Positions 8,844 through 17,465 of a DNA stretch of 34,333 nt are shown piece by piece. The translations under genes were made by a program, and so were the position numbers. Where the stretch lies: NCBI GenBank assembly GCA_947311635.1, contig CAMZLD010000081.1, positions 1-34,333 on the forward strand, in the 5' to 3' direction. The first letter of the stretch is position 1. Each line of letters starts with the position of its first letter. The notes below the pieces were generated by a model. It saw only the letters and a list, made by a program, of their open reading frames with translations, had not been told where the DNA came from and did no database searches. Source of the DNA: an uncultured Flavobacteriaceae bacterium (GTDB lineage: Bacteria; Bacteroidota; Bacteroidia; Flavobacteriales; Flavobacteriaceae).

Positions 8844-8967
8844 TAATACCTCAACAATTTGTATAGTTAATGACTTCTAATTGATAAACTCAACGAAAAC
8901 TACTTTAAGAAACTAGATGTTTTTTAGTTTTAAGATTATATTAATTTTAACTGTTGCATAGATTAAT

Positions 8968-10278
8968 TTATTTTTTTCTAAAATAAATTGTAATTGGTAC
9001 ACCGTTAAAATTATAGACTTCGCGTAATTTGTTTTCTAAAAAACGTCTGTACGGGTCTCGCACATATTGTGGTAAATTACAGAAAAAGGCAAACTGAGGT
9101 GTAGGTGTAGGTAGTTGCATACAATACTTAATTTTTACATACTTCCCTTTAATTGCTGGCGGTGGATAGTTGTTGATAATCTCTAGCATTGTATCATTAA
9201 ACTTACTGGTTGCAATGCGATTTTTTCTATTATTGTAGACTTCTACAGCTGTTTCTATGGCTTTAAAAATACGCTGTTTAGTCAAAGCAGAAATAAAGAC
9301 AATAGGCACATCTGTAAAGGGTGCAATTTCTTGGCGAATTAAAGTTTCAAATTGCTTTACGGTATTGGTTTCTTTTTCTACCAAATCCCATTTATTGACA
9401 AGAATAACCATGCCTTTTCGATTTTTTTCTGCCAACCAAAAAATATTTTGATCCTGACCCTCAAACCCACGTGTGGCATCTAATACTAAAATTGCAACAT
9501 CACAATATTCTATAGCGCGCACGGCACGCATTACAGAGTAAAATTCTAAATCTTCTTTTACTTTTGATTTTTTACGAATACCAGCGGTATCTACCAAATT
9601 AAAATCAAAACCAAAACGATTGTATTTGGTATCAATAGAATCGCGCGTAGTACCAGCAATGTCTGTCACAATATTTCTATCGGTACCAATCAAGGCATTA
9701 ATAAATGAAGATTTTCCGGCATTTGGTCTTCCTACAACCGCAAAACGAGGCAGTTCATTTTCGGTGTTTTCTTCTTCGGTTTCTTCAGGAATTTCTTTTA
9801 CAAGAGCATCTAGTAATTCTCCTGTTCCGCTTCCGTTGATAGATGAAATGGTATAGTAATCACCTAAACCAAGATTGTAAAATTCTACCGCATCTGCAGC
9901 ACGCATGGCGTTATCTACTTTGTTAATGGTTAAAAAAACCGGTTTTTTCACCTTCCGAAGTAAATTGGCAACTTCTTGATCCATGCCAGTGATACCTTCT
10001 GTAACATCTACTACAAAAATAATGATATCAGCCTCATCTAGTGCTAGTTGCACTTGTTTACGTATTTCTGCTTCAAAAATATCATCAGAGCCTTTTACAT
10101 AACCACCGGTGTCGATTAATGAAAAGTTTTTGCCATTCCAATCACTTTTTCCGTAGTGTCGATCACGAGTAACACCACTTACGGAATCTACAATGGCTTC
10201 TCTACGTTGTACAAGTCTGTTAAAAAGGGTAGATTTTCCTACATTTGGTCTTCCTACAATGGCAACAATGCTATTCAT
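8968..10278 (-). CDS. der: Ribosome biogenesis GTPase Der (EngA)
   Basis: A 436-residue protein with the two tandem GTPase domains unique to Der: the first P-loop is GRPNVGKST (about residues 8-16) and the second GRPNAGKSS (about 180-190). Each has DTGG/DTAG and NKxD motifs (NKVD, NKWD). The C-terminal KH-like domain ends with the usual [17 protein letters not shown] and [11 protein letters not shown] region. Der acts in assembly of the 50S subunit. The frame stays open upstream to 10416, but the family begins at [12 protein letters not shown], and the longer version would collide with the divergent gene at 10355 and the promoter box at 10295, so the ATG at 10276-10278 is chosen. Confidence 0.97.
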   Translation of the reverse strand: MNSIVAIVGRPNVGKSTLFNRLVQRREAIVDSVSGVTRDRHYGKSDWNGKNFSLIDTGGYVKGSDDIFEAEIRKQVQLALDEADIIIFVVDVTEGITGMDQEVANLLRKVKKPVFLTINKVDNAMRAADAVEFYNLGLGDYYTISSINGSGTGELLDALVKEIPEETEEENTENELPRFAVVGRPNAGKSSFINALIGTDRNIVTDIAGTTRDSIDTKYNRFGFDFNLVDTAGIRKKSKVKEDLEFYSVMRAVRAIEYCDVAILVLDATRGFEGQDQNIFWLAEKNRKGMVILVNKWDLVEKETNTVKQFETLIRQEIAPFTDVPIVFISALTKQRIFKAIETAVEVYNNRKNRIATSKFNDTMLEIINNYPPPAIKGKYVKIKYCMQLPTPTPQFAFFCNLPQYVRDPYRRFLENKLREVYNFNGVPITIYFRKK

Positions 10279-10294
10279 TATCTTAGAATTTTGG

Positions 10295-10302
10295 CAAAGG
10301 TA
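10295..10302 (-). promoter_or_regulatory. -7 box of der
   Basis: On the minus strand TACCTTTG matches TAnnTTTG and lies 16 bases upstream of the chosen der ATG. That predicts a short leader of roughly 10 bases and supports the shorter der start. No TTG at the expected upstream spacing was seen. Confidence 0.5.
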
Positions 10303-10354
10303 GTGATTCGTATTTAAAAAATATTGTAAATTTAAAGACTTAATATTTTTAACT

Positions 10355-10873
10355 ATGCCAACAGAAAAAAAAAATAGTGATGTTTTTTTGCGTCCACGTT
10401 TTTCTATAGAATGCAATCAACCACAGGATGCCATTTTAAAAAAATTTCAAGAAAATTTAAAATCTGGCGATTGTTTGTATTGTAGTAAGATTGTAGGTGA
10501 GCATATTTTTATAGATGTTCCAAAAGAAAAAGCGCATTTTTGGTCGCCACAATTACATATAGAAATAGAAGAAATGCCAGGGGACAAAACTGTTGTTAAA
10601 GGGCTTTTTGGTCCAAAGCCTCAGGTTTGGACGCTTTTTATGTTTGTACATTTTATTTTAGGCATTGCTTTTTTAAGTTTTGCAATGATGGCGTATTCTA
10701 AATGGTCTTTAAAGAGCAATTACACATTTGCTTTGACAATGGTCATTGTAATACCAATTATTTGGATTTTCTTATACTTTTTAGGGCAGATGGGTAAAAA
10801 AAGCAGTAAAAATCAAATGGAAGCTTTGCATGATTTTATGTGGAACACCTTAGAAAAAGGGAAAAACAATTAA
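10355..10873 (+). CDS. Two-TM protein of unknown function between der and era
   Basis: A 172-residue protein with no function I can assign. Residues 1-85 form a soluble cytoplasmic part with a CLYCSKIVG segment and several charged strands. Two membrane spans follow (about 90-113 and 122-144), then a short basic tail. The beginning, [21 protein letters not shown], and the segment [20 protein letters not shown] look conserved in style. It is divergent from der, and its end overlaps the convergent era stop by 4 bases (10870-10873). A possible -7 box, TATTTTTA, lies just before the ATG. Being wedged between two ribosome-assembly GTPases may be chance. Confidence 0.8.
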   Translation: MPTEKKNSDVFLRPRFSIECNQPQDAILKKFQENLKSGDCLYCSKIVGEHIFIDVPKEKAHFWSPQLHIEIEEMPGDKTVVKGLFGPKPQVWTLFMFVHFILGIAFLSFAMMAYSKWSLKSNYTFALTMVIVIPIIWIFLYFLGQMGKKSSKNQMEALHDFMWNTLEKGKNN

Positions 10874-11751
10874 TCTTTATATCCAAAACGACGTAGCATA
10901 TTGTTATTGCTTCGCCAGTTTTTGTTGACTTTGACATAGAGTTCTAGGTAGATTTTTTTTCCGAAGAATTTTTCTAAATCTTTTCTAGCTTCTACGCCAA
11001 CACGTTTAAGTGCGCTGCCTTTATGCCCAATTATAATACCTTTTTGTGAGTCGCGTTCTACCATAATAACGGCGCGCATTTTTATTTTTTTTGCATCTTC
11101 AAAAAACTCTTCGGTATCTATTTCTACCGAATAAGGGATTTCTTTTTTATAGAATAAAAGTATTTTTTCGCGTATGGTTTCATTCACAAAAAAACGTTCG
11201 GGTTTATCTGTTAAAGCATCTTTTGGGTAAAATGCTGGTGAAACAGGTAGCAATTCTATAATGCGCTGAAAAACTTCTTGTACATTAAAATTTTCTAACG
11301 CTGCAATGGCATATATTTCTGCGTTTGGTACTTGTTGTTTCCAAAAGGCTATTTTTTCAACAACTTCTTCTTGGTTAGAAGTATCAATTTTATTGATTAA
11401 TAGTAAAACAGGTATTTTAGCGTTGGTTATTTTCTTAAAAAAAGCTTCGTCTTTTAGTTTAGTTTCGCCAACTTCTACCATATAAATTAATATGTCTGCA
11501 TCTTCAAAGGCAGATTTAACAAAGTCCATCATAGAAGCTTGTAGGGCATAAGCGGGTTTGATAATGCCTGGAGTATCTGATAAAATTACCTGAAAATCAT
11601 CTCCATTCACAATACCCAAAATACGATGTCTCGTAGTTTGTGCTTTTGAGGTTATAATGGCTAGTTTTTCGCCCACAAAGGCATTCATAAGGGTAGATTT
11701 ACCTACGTTTGGATTTCCTATAATATTTACAAAACCAGCTTTATGCGACAT
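10870..11751 (-). CDS. era: GTPase Era
   Basis: A 293-residue single-domain GTPase followed by a KH domain, the Era layout. Motifs are GNPNVGKST (about residues 12-20), the switch region TTRHRILG, DTPGI, NKID, and the KH signature GIIIGHKGSALKRVG (about 240-255). Era binds the 3' end of 16S rRNA and helps mature the 30S subunit. The N-terminal MSHKAGFVNIIGNPN is typical, so the start is secure. It ends tail-to-tail against the two-TM protein gene. Confidence 0.97.
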   Translation of the reverse strand: MSHKAGFVNIIGNPNVGKSTLMNAFVGEKLAIITSKAQTTRHRILGIVNGDDFQVILSDTPGIIKPAYALQASMMDFVKSAFEDADILIYMVEVGETKLKDEAFFKKITNAKIPVLLLINKIDTSNQEEVVEKIAFWKQQVPNAEIYAIAALENFNVQEVFQRIIELLPVSPAFYPKDALTDKPERFFVNETIREKILLFYKKEIPYSVEIDTEEFFEDAKKIKMRAVIMVERDSQKGIIIGHKGSALKRVGVEARKDLEKFFGKKIYLELYVKVNKNWRSNNNMLRRFGYKD

Positions 11752-11771
11752 ATATTGATTGTTTAGAGCTG

Positions 11772-11779
11772 CAAAGTTA
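11772..11779 (-). promoter_or_regulatory. -7 box of era
   Basis: On the minus strand TAACTTTG fits TAnnTTTG, 20 bases before the era ATG. No TTG at the usual spacing upstream. Confidence 0.5.
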
Positions 11780-11834
11780 GTCGTTTCTTAACAATAAGTA
11801 GCTTGAATTAATTTAAAATAAAAACTTTTATCTA

Positions 11835-11864
11835 TTGTTTGTTTTAATTTTGTTTGTATCTTTG
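11835..11864 (+). promoter_or_regulatory. Promoter of the initiator tRNA
   Basis: TTG at 11835-11837 and TATCTTTG at 11857-11864 are separated by 19 bases, matching the Bacteroidota -33/-7 promoter. The -7 box ends 10 bases before the first tRNA base. Confidence 0.75.
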
Positions 11865-11874
11865 CAGTCCAAAT

Positions 11875-11947
<73 letters not shown>

Positions 11948-11953
11948 CTAAGT

Positions 11954-11983
11954 AAAAACCCTTTCAGCAATGAGAGGGTTTTT
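11954..11983 (+). terminator. Rho-independent terminator after tRNA-fMet
   Basis: A 12-bp stem (11954-11965 with 11972-11983, one T-G wobble) with a 6-base loop ends in a run of T to 11985. It directly follows the tRNA. Confidence 0.85.
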
Positions 11984-12046
11984 TTATGGGGTAAATTATG
12001 ATATTAAGGATTTGTAAGATTTACTTACTAGAAAAAAAAATAAAAA

Positions 12047-12382
12047 CTATTTTTTTAACTCGAGTTTTTCAGCAAAATAATCACAAAAATCAAGCATTGT
12101 ATCGCTCATTTTATCATCATTGGTGGCACGTCTAAAAGAGCTTGCCATAGACACCAAAGTTTGGTGGTAAAACTGTTTCATGTCATCTAGCGGCATGTCT
12201 TTGGTCCACAAATCCATACGCAGGGTTTCTTGATCTTGATTGTCCCAAACAGAAATCATAATCGCTTTTGACTCTTTATTGTCAATACTGCCATCTTGGG
12301 CAGACCAGTTTATTGCTTCGGGTACTTTATTTTCATCTAGTCCTACTATAAATTCTATTTTAGAAGTGTGTTTAATTGCCAT
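12047..12382 (-). CDS. gldC: Gliding motility protein GldC
   Basis: A 111-residue soluble protein beginning MAIKHTSKIEFIVGLDENKVPEAI, with the conserved segment IMISVWDNQDQETLRMDLWT and a helical C-terminus; this matches GldC of gliding Bacteroidota in size and sequence style. GldC is a small cytoplasmic protein linked to gliding efficiency rather than strictly needed for it; its biochemical role is not settled. It follows gldB with only 2 bases between them, as in known gldB-gldC pairs. Confidence 0.93.
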   Translation of the reverse strand: MAIKHTSKIEFIVGLDENKVPEAINWSAQDGSIDNKESKAIMISVWDNQDQETLRMDLWTKDMPLDDMKQFYHQTLVSMASSFRRATNDDKMSDTMLDFCDYFAEKLELKK

Positions 12383-12384
12383 GC

Positions 12385-13338
12385 TTATTTTTTTGGTTTG
12401 TATCTTGATTTTTTAAAGATAGTATTTGCCTTTGCGCGTAATAAATCTTCTACACTAGCACCTGTAACCTTCATATAACGTTGTACCATTTGCCAACCTA
12501 TATAAACGCCAACACGACCCGGAGAATCTGCATCATTGCTCAAATAAAATTTAGAAAAAGGCGCATCTTTAATAAAGCGCAAAGATAGGTCTTGATCGGT
12601 ACTAAACAATAATTTATTTTCAATAAAATAACGCCAAATTTCTTGTTCATTATTTTCTATCCATTGCATTTTTTTTGCGCTATAGCCCATTTTTTCTTGA
12701 TTAGACAGTGTAGGTAAAAAAATAGCTGTTAAATACATGCGTTTACCTTGCGCAACCATTTTTTCTAAAAATGTACGCTTTGTTGTTATGGGCATTATTT
12801 TATCTATAATTTTATTTGCCACATCTACCATTAAATGCGATTTGTCAAAATTATGCGCAATATACTTTGGAAAACTATTATACAATGTGTTTTTTCTACC
12901 TAAATATGCGTCTAAAGATATAAAAAGCATCTCATTTGCATAGGTTACGTTGGTGGTGTAATCTAAGGTTAGTAAGGTAATTATTTTGGGTTCTTTAAAC
13001 TTCGGAAAGTAATATTTTATATGTTTAAACAAAGCTTCAAATTGTTTTTTTTCGGTTTTTAAATCGCCTAAAACCTGTTGTGCTTCTTTAAACAAAGCTT
13101 GTTCTTCCGTATCATGAATGCGTTGTAACCAAATGCTATCATGGGTTTGCTTCGGAAATAAAAAAGGATATTTTTCTTTTATCTTCGGAAGGTTTTCTGG
13201 TGTTGCCGTATAAAAAGCTTCATCAAAACGATCTACAATAACTTTGGCTTCTATACCCGAAACATCAACGTCTTTTTTAGAATCGTTTGTGCAGGCAATC
13301 AAAAAAAGCAACGTAAAAAGAGGTAAAAATTTATGCAT
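12385..13338 (-). CDS. gldB: Gliding motility lipoprotein GldB
   Basis: A 317-residue lipoprotein: the signal peptide ends in LFLIACTN with the lipidation Cys at residue 16. The body contains FDEAFY, FPKYIAHNFDKSHL and the C-terminal SPGRVGVYIGWQMVQRYM segment typical of GldB. GldB is required for gliding and type IX secretion in Flavobacterium and is probably attached to a membrane facing the periplasm. It precedes gldC by 2 bases and is divergent from nadE. Confidence 0.94.
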   Translation of the reverse strand: MHKFLPLFTLLFLIACTNDSKKDVDVSGIEAKVIVDRFDEAFYTATPENLPKIKEKYPFLFPKQTHDSIWLQRIHDTEEQALFKEAQQVLGDLKTEKKQFEALFKHIKYYFPKFKEPKIITLLTLDYTTNVTYANEMLFISLDAYLGRKNTLYNSFPKYIAHNFDKSHLMVDVANKIIDKIMPITTKRTFLEKMVAQGKRMYLTAIFLPTLSNQEKMGYSAKKMQWIENNEQEIWRYFIENKLLFSTDQDLSLRFIKDAPFSKFYLSNDADSPGRVGVYIGWQMVQRYMKVTGASVEDLLRAKANTIFKKSRYKPKK

Positions 13339-13375
13339 AAAAAACTGTATATTTACTAACTTATTTACAGAACGA

Positions 13376-13383
13376 CAAAAATA
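13376..13383 (-). promoter_or_regulatory. -7 box of gldBC
   Basis: TATTTTTG on the minus strand, 37 bases before the gldB ATG. It fits TAnnTTTG; no upstream TTG at the right spacing. Confidence 0.5.
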
Positions 13384-13398
13384 CTAAAATAGTTTCTT

Positions 13399-14187
13399 AT
13401 GAAAGTTGAAAAAGTGACCAAACATATTGTTACTTGGTTAAAAGACTATGCAACCAATGCAAAAGTAAAGGGTTTTGTTATCGGAATTTCTGGCGGAATA
13501 GATTCTGCCTTAACTTCAACACTATGTGCCATGACTGGTTTTCCTGTTTTATGTCTAGAAATGCCCATTCACCAAGCACAAAGTCAGGTAACTAGAGCAG
13601 AAGCGCATATTGCACAACTTAAAAAACGTTTTCCGAAGGTAACATCACAACGCGTAGATTTAACAGCTACTTTTGAAGCCTTTAAAAAGAGTGTCACTAC
13701 CATTGACAATAAAGCAGCGGTTGATTTGTCATTGGCAAATACACGCGCAAGGTTAAGAATGACTACTTTGTATTACCATGCAGGACTACAAGGTTTTTTA
13801 GTGGCAGGTACTGGCAATAAAGTAGAAGATTTTGGTGTCGGTTTTTTTACTAAATACGGTGATGGTGGTGTAGATTTGAGTCCGATAGCAGATTTGTTAA
13901 AAAGTGAAGTTTACCAACTAGCAAAATATGTTGAGGTACCAACATCCATTCAAAAAGCACAACCTACCGATGGTTTATTTGGAGATAGTAGAACCGACGA
14001 AGATCAAATAGGTGCTAGTTATGACGAACTAGAATGGGCAATGCAACAAGCAGCTAAAGGTAAAACAGAAAATGATTTTTCTGACCGAAAACAAACAGTA
14101 TTTAAGATTTATCAACAGAGAAATCGTGCTAACAAGCATAAAATGGAGGCTATTCCTGTTTGTATTATTCCAAAGGAGCTAAAATAA
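13399..14187 (+). CDS. nadE: Ammonia-dependent NAD(+) synthetase
   Basis: The 262-residue protein is a stand-alone NAD synthetase. It makes NAD from deamido-NAD, ATP and ammonia, the last step of NAD synthesis. The ATP-pyrophosphatase P-loop is GISGGIDSAL (about residues 29-38). Further conserved parts are NTRARLRMTTLYY, GTGNKVEDFGVGFFTKYGD and the C-terminal RTDEDQIGASYDELE. There is no glutaminase domain, so free ammonia or a partner is needed. Its last bases overlap the end of a likely antisense small RNA. Confidence 0.95.
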   Translation: MKVEKVTKHIVTWLKDYATNAKVKGFVIGISGGIDSALTSTLCAMTGFPVLCLEMPIHQAQSQVTRAEAHIAQLKKRFPKVTSQRVDLTATFEAFKKSVTTIDNKAAVDLSLANTRARLRMTTLYYHAGLQGFLVAGTGNKVEDFGVGFFTKYGDGGVDLSPIADLLKSEVYQLAKYVEVPTSIQKAQPTDGLFGDSRTDEDQIGASYDELEWAMQQAAKGKTENDFSDRKQTVFKIYQQRNRANKHKMEAIPVCIIPKELK

Positions 14188-14281
14188 AAAAGACAGTTTA
14201 TAAAGATATAAACTGTCTTCTATTGTTTCATCAAAAAATACGTTGGGGGGAAATTCTTTTTTGATTTGAAACAATGAATAG
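14183..14281 (-). ncRNA. Candidate small RNA antisense to the nadE end
   Basis: On the minus strand a complete transcription unit is visible. A promoter with 20-base spacing (TTG at 14316-14314, TATCTTTG at 14293-14286) is followed within about 5 bases by the presumed start. The RNA then folds as a long hairpin (14222-14238 with 14257-14275, 17 paired bases with a 2-base bulge), whose 18-base loop (14239-14256) reads GAATTTCCCCCCAACGTA as RNA sense. A 12-bp terminator stem and T-rich tail end it near 14183. No reading frame of note lies inside. Predicted length is about 100 nt. It may correspond to a known flavobacterial RNA family such as Flavo-1 or 6S-Flavo; I cannot check this. It reads toward, and overlaps, the nadE stop. 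Confidence 0.65.
14191..14218. terminator. Bidirectional terminator of nadE and the small RNA
   Basis: A perfect 12-bp stem (AGACAGTTTATA at 14191-14202 with TATAAACTGTCT at 14207-14218) with a 4-base loop. On the minus strand it is followed by TTTTTATTTT, a strong tail; on the plus strand the tail is weaker (TCTATTGTTT). It sits 4 bases after the nadE stop. Confidence 0.85.
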
Positions 14282-14285
14282 ACTT

Positions 14286-14316
14286 CAAAGATAGTTTGAA
14301 AGTACTCTTTTTACAA
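14286..14316 (-). promoter_or_regulatory. Promoter of the candidate small RNA
   Basis: On the minus strand, TTG (14316-14314), 20 bases, then TATCTTTG (14293-14286). Both elements match the Bacteroidota consensus, one of the better promoter matches in the window. Confidence 0.7.
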
Positions 14317-14390
14317 TAGTTGTTTTCATTGAAATTAATAGCTAGCGGTTTTCGCTATTTTTAATATTTCTATTTTTTAATTGAAAAACG

Positions 14391-14398
14391 TATCTTTG
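14391..14398 (+). promoter_or_regulatory. -7 box of the DUF1028 gene
   Basis: TATCTTTG, 22 bases before the ATG at 14421. No clear TTG at the expected upstream distance. Confidence 0.55.
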
Positions 14399-14420
14399 AA
14401 ATATTCTAAATAATTATTCT

Positions 14421-15401
14421 ATGCGATTATTCATCTTATTATTCAGTTTTTGTATGATTACACCGACTTACTCTCAAATGTTTTCTAAAAAAGAACCTTT
14501 TGCACATACTTTTTCTATTGTAGCACGTGATTCTATTACAGGTGAAATGGGCGCCGCTGTACAATCACATTGGTTTAGCGTTGGTAGTTTGGTTATTTAC
14601 GGTAAAGCAGGCGTTGGTGTTGTAGCAACACAGTCTTTTATAAACCCTAGTTACGGTCCAAAAGGATTGGCCTTGATGCAACAAGGGCTTTCGCCACAAC
14701 AAGCATTAAATGTTTTATTACAAAATGATAAAGGAGAAGCCGTACGACAAGTAGCTATGTTAGATAAAGACGGAAATGTAGCTACACATACTGGTAGCTC
14801 TTGTATTTTACATGCAGGTCACCGACAAGGAAAAAATTTTTCTGTACAAGCCAATATGATGCTTACGAATACTGTGTGGGATGCCATGGCGACTGCTTTT
14901 GAAACTACCAAAGGAAACTTAGCAGAACGCATGTATGCTGCTATGCAAGCTGCTCAAAAAGAAGGTGGAGATATTAGAGGTAAACAGTCGGCAGCAATGC
15001 TTATAGTAAAACCAGAAAGTACAGGTAATTCATGGCAAGATACAGTTTTAGAACTCCGTATAGAAGATCATAAAAATCCTGTAAAAGAATTGGGAAGACT
15101 TATTAAACTACACAAAGCGTATAGCTATATGAATTTGGGTGATTTAGCCATGGAAGATGGTAAAACCAGCTTAGCAGAGCAATTGTATTTAAGCGCGCAA
15201 AACATGTTTCCTGATAATTTAGAAATGAAATATTGGTATGCTATTAACTTGATTAACAATAAAGATCTTAAAAAAGCAAAACCTATTTTAAAAAGTATCT
15301 TTAAGAAAGATAAAAATTGGCAAACATTATTGCCAAGACTTTATAAAAGCAAATTATTAATGGTTACTGATAAAGAGCTAAAAAAATTAATGAAGCTTTA
15401 G
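14421..15401 (+). CDS. Secreted DUF1028 protein with C-terminal TPR-like helices
   Basis: A 326-residue protein with a signal peptide (residues 1-18, cleavage after TYS). The DUF1028 domain spans about residues 28-220, starting with HTFSIVARDSITGEMGAAV and including GVGVVATQSFINPSYGPKGL, HTGSSCILHAGH and GDIRGKQSAAML. DUF1028 is predicted to have an Ntn-hydrolase-like fold; a peptidase or peptidoglycan-related role is proposed but not proven. The C-terminal 90 residues are helical with TPR-like spacing (YMNLGDLAMEDGKTSLAEQL, MKYWYAINLIN). It ends tail-to-tail with dnaG, one base apart. Confidence 0.88.
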   Translation: MRLFILLFSFCMITPTYSQMFSKKEPFAHTFSIVARDSITGEMGAAVQSHWFSVGSLVIYGKAGVGVVATQSFINPSYGPKGLALMQQGLSPQQALNVLLQNDKGEAVRQVAMLDKDGNVATHTGSSCILHAGHRQGKNFSVQANMMLTNTVWDAMATAFETTKGNLAERMYAAMQAAQKEGGDIRGKQSAAMLIVKPESTGNSWQDTVLELRIEDHKNPVKELGRLIKLHKAYSYMNLGDLAMEDGKTSLAEQLYLSAQNMFPDNLEMKYWYAINLINNKDLKKAKPILKSIFKKDKNWQTLLPRLYKSKLLMVTDKELKKLMKL

Positions 15402-15402
15402 A

Positions 15403-17367
15403 CTAAACCACACGCTGTAACCTATCATATAAAAGTTGTTTTAATTGTGTGTAATTCACAACTTCTTCTAAAGAAGGTCTGCTGTTTTCTGCTGAAGATA
15501 ATTCGCTTACAAGCGTATTTATTTTTTTTTCGATCAGTACTCTTCTTAAGTTGTAAATAGCGTCTAAAACCAATTTAGAAAGCGTTGCTTTTTTGTCTTT
15601 TACAATGATATTTTTACGTTCCCAATCGCTTAAGGAGTACTTTTCGTCTTCCATTAAAATATCGGTTACTAAATTAGAAATAACGGTATTTTCATGCTGC
15701 ACAAAGATGTCTGTATCAACTTTTTCTTGCTGATTTATTTGGGTAATAATTTCATAATACAAAGCCTGAAACTTTTGGTCTGTAAATTCTATTTCGTCAT
15801 CATGCAATTGCAAATAGATTTCTTTTGCTACGGTATTGGTAAATTTCACTTTTTCTAAAGTAATGCTGTCTTCATTGGTTTGTTCTTCCGAAGCAACAAA
15901 ATCAATAAAATCTACAGTATCATTTCCGTAGAGTATTAAAATTTTTAAAAGCTCTAACTCATATTTCTTAAGTTCATCAATGTCGACTTTTTGTGTGGGT
16001 TGCTCTTTAATGACTTCAAAAGAAGGTTGACGAATTGGTTTTCGTGCATCATCTCGCTGGTTTTTTTTAAGAAGTTGCGCCAATTCATTAAACAAAACAT
16101 TTTCTGAAATATGCATAATAGTTGCACACTCTTGTATATAGACTTCTTGCTGTATACGGTCTGGAATTTTGGAAATACTGACTACAATATCTCGAATTAG
16201 ACCTGCCTTTTTTATTGGATCATTTTTTGCGTCTTCTAGCAATAAAGACACTTTAAAATTGATAAAATCTTGGGTGTTTTCTGCTAAATGAGCTTTCAAT
16301 GCTTCTGGAGTAACGCTTTTAGCAAAGCTATCTGGATCTTCACCTTCTGGAAACAACAGCACTTTTACATTCATGCCTTGTTCTAAAATCAAGTCGATTC
16401 CACGAATTGAAGCTCTAATACCTGCTGCATCACCATCAAATAGAATGGTAATGTTTTTAGTAAGTCTATTAATAAGTCTAATTTGGTCACTAGTTAAAGC
16501 CGTTCCAGAAGAAGCAACTACATTTTCTACACCTGCTTGTGACATAGAAATAACGTCTGTATAGCCTTCTACCAAATAACAATTATCTTCTTTGGCAATG
16601 CTTTGTTTGGCATGTTTGATACCGTAAAGTATTTTGCTTTTATGGTAAATATCACTTTCTGGCGAGTTTAAATATTTGGCGGCTTTTTTATCATTTGTTA
16701 AAATGCGTCCACCAAATCCTAACACACGTCCGCTCATACTATGGATAGGGAATAGCACTCTGCCTTTAAAACGGTCAAAGGTTTTGGCACCGCCCTCTTT
16801 TACAATTGTTAAGCCTGTTTTTTCTAAAAAATCAAGTTCGTAGCCATTTTTTAGTGCTGTTTTGGTAAAGGCATCCCAATTATTTAAATTGTATCCTAAA
16901 CCAAAACGTTTGATGGTTGCATCTGTAAAGCCACGTTCTTTAAAATAACTAAGTCCAATAGCTTTTCCTTCTTCAGAATTGAATAAAATATCTTGGTAAT
17001 AGCTTTGTGCATATTCTGAAACGAGATACAAGCTTTCGCGTTCGTTGGCTTGTTCTTTTTGCTCTTGAGATTGCTGGGTTTCTTCTATTTCTATTTGGTA
17101 CTTTTTAGCTAAATACTTAATAGCTTCTGGGTACGAATAATGCTCGTGTTCCATTAAAAAAGTAACGGCATTACCTCCTTTTCCAGAAGAAAAATCTTTC
17201 CAGATTTGCTTTACGGGCGATACCATAAAAGAAGGTGATTTTTCATCACTAAAAGGACTTAGCCCTTTTAAGTTGCTACCAGATTTTTTTAGCTGAACAA
17301 ATTCTCCAATGACCTCTTCTACACGTGCCGCTTCAAAAACTTTCTCTATGGTGTTTCTAGAAATCAT
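15403..17367 (-). CDS. dnaG: DNA primase, zinc ligands replaced
   Basis: The 654-residue protein has the DnaG layout: N-terminal zinc-finger-like domain (1-100), RNA polymerase core with TOPRIM (CYLVEGYTDVISM and FDGDAAGIRA), and a C-terminal helicase-interaction region (about 470-654). DnaG makes RNA primers at the replication fork. In the N-terminal domain the residues that normally bind zinc (Cys-x2-His ... Cys-x2-Cys) are S37, S40, D58 and S61, reading GLSPFS and KDFSSGKGG. The surrounding fold residues are kept, so the domain is present but cannot bind zinc in the usual way. I recall similar replacements in other flavobacterial primases, so it is probably a lineage trait, not decay. Confidence 0.96.
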   Translation of the reverse strand: MISRNTIEKVFEAARVEEVIGEFVQLKKSGSNLKGLSPFSDEKSPSFMVSPVKQIWKDFSSGKGGNAVTFLMEHEHYSYPEAIKYLAKKYQIEIEETQQSQEQKEQANERESLYLVSEYAQSYYQDILFNSEEGKAIGLSYFKERGFTDATIKRFGLGYNLNNWDAFTKTALKNGYELDFLEKTGLTIVKEGGAKTFDRFKGRVLFPIHSMSGRVLGFGGRILTNDKKAAKYLNSPESDIYHKSKILYGIKHAKQSIAKEDNCYLVEGYTDVISMSQAGVENVVASSGTALTSDQIRLINRLTKNITILFDGDAAGIRASIRGIDLILEQGMNVKVLLFPEGEDPDSFAKSVTPEALKAHLAENTQDFINFKVSLLLEDAKNDPIKKAGLIRDIVVSISKIPDRIQQEVYIQECATIMHISENVLFNELAQLLKKNQRDDARKPIRQPSFEVIKEQPTQKVDIDELKKYELELLKILILYGNDTVDFIDFVASEEQTNEDSITLEKVKFTNTVAKEIYLQLHDDEIEFTDQKFQALYYEIITQINQQEKVDTDIFVQHENTVISNLVTDILMEDEKYSLSDWERKNIIVKDKKATLSKLVLDAIYNLRRVLIEKKINTLVSELSSAENSRPSLEEVVNYTQLKQLLYDRLQRVV

Positions 17368-17465
17368 GTATTGATTAAGTAAATAGTTTTCTGTTTTTGC
17401 AGCAACAACAATTTTGTTTAGACATTCTTTGTTACTGAATGTAAACTAGCCACAAGGTTTTAAAA

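Noticed and set aside
10279-10416. Longer der start with 46 extra residues
   Set aside because: The extra residues are not Der-like, cross the -7 box and overlap the divergent gene at 10355.
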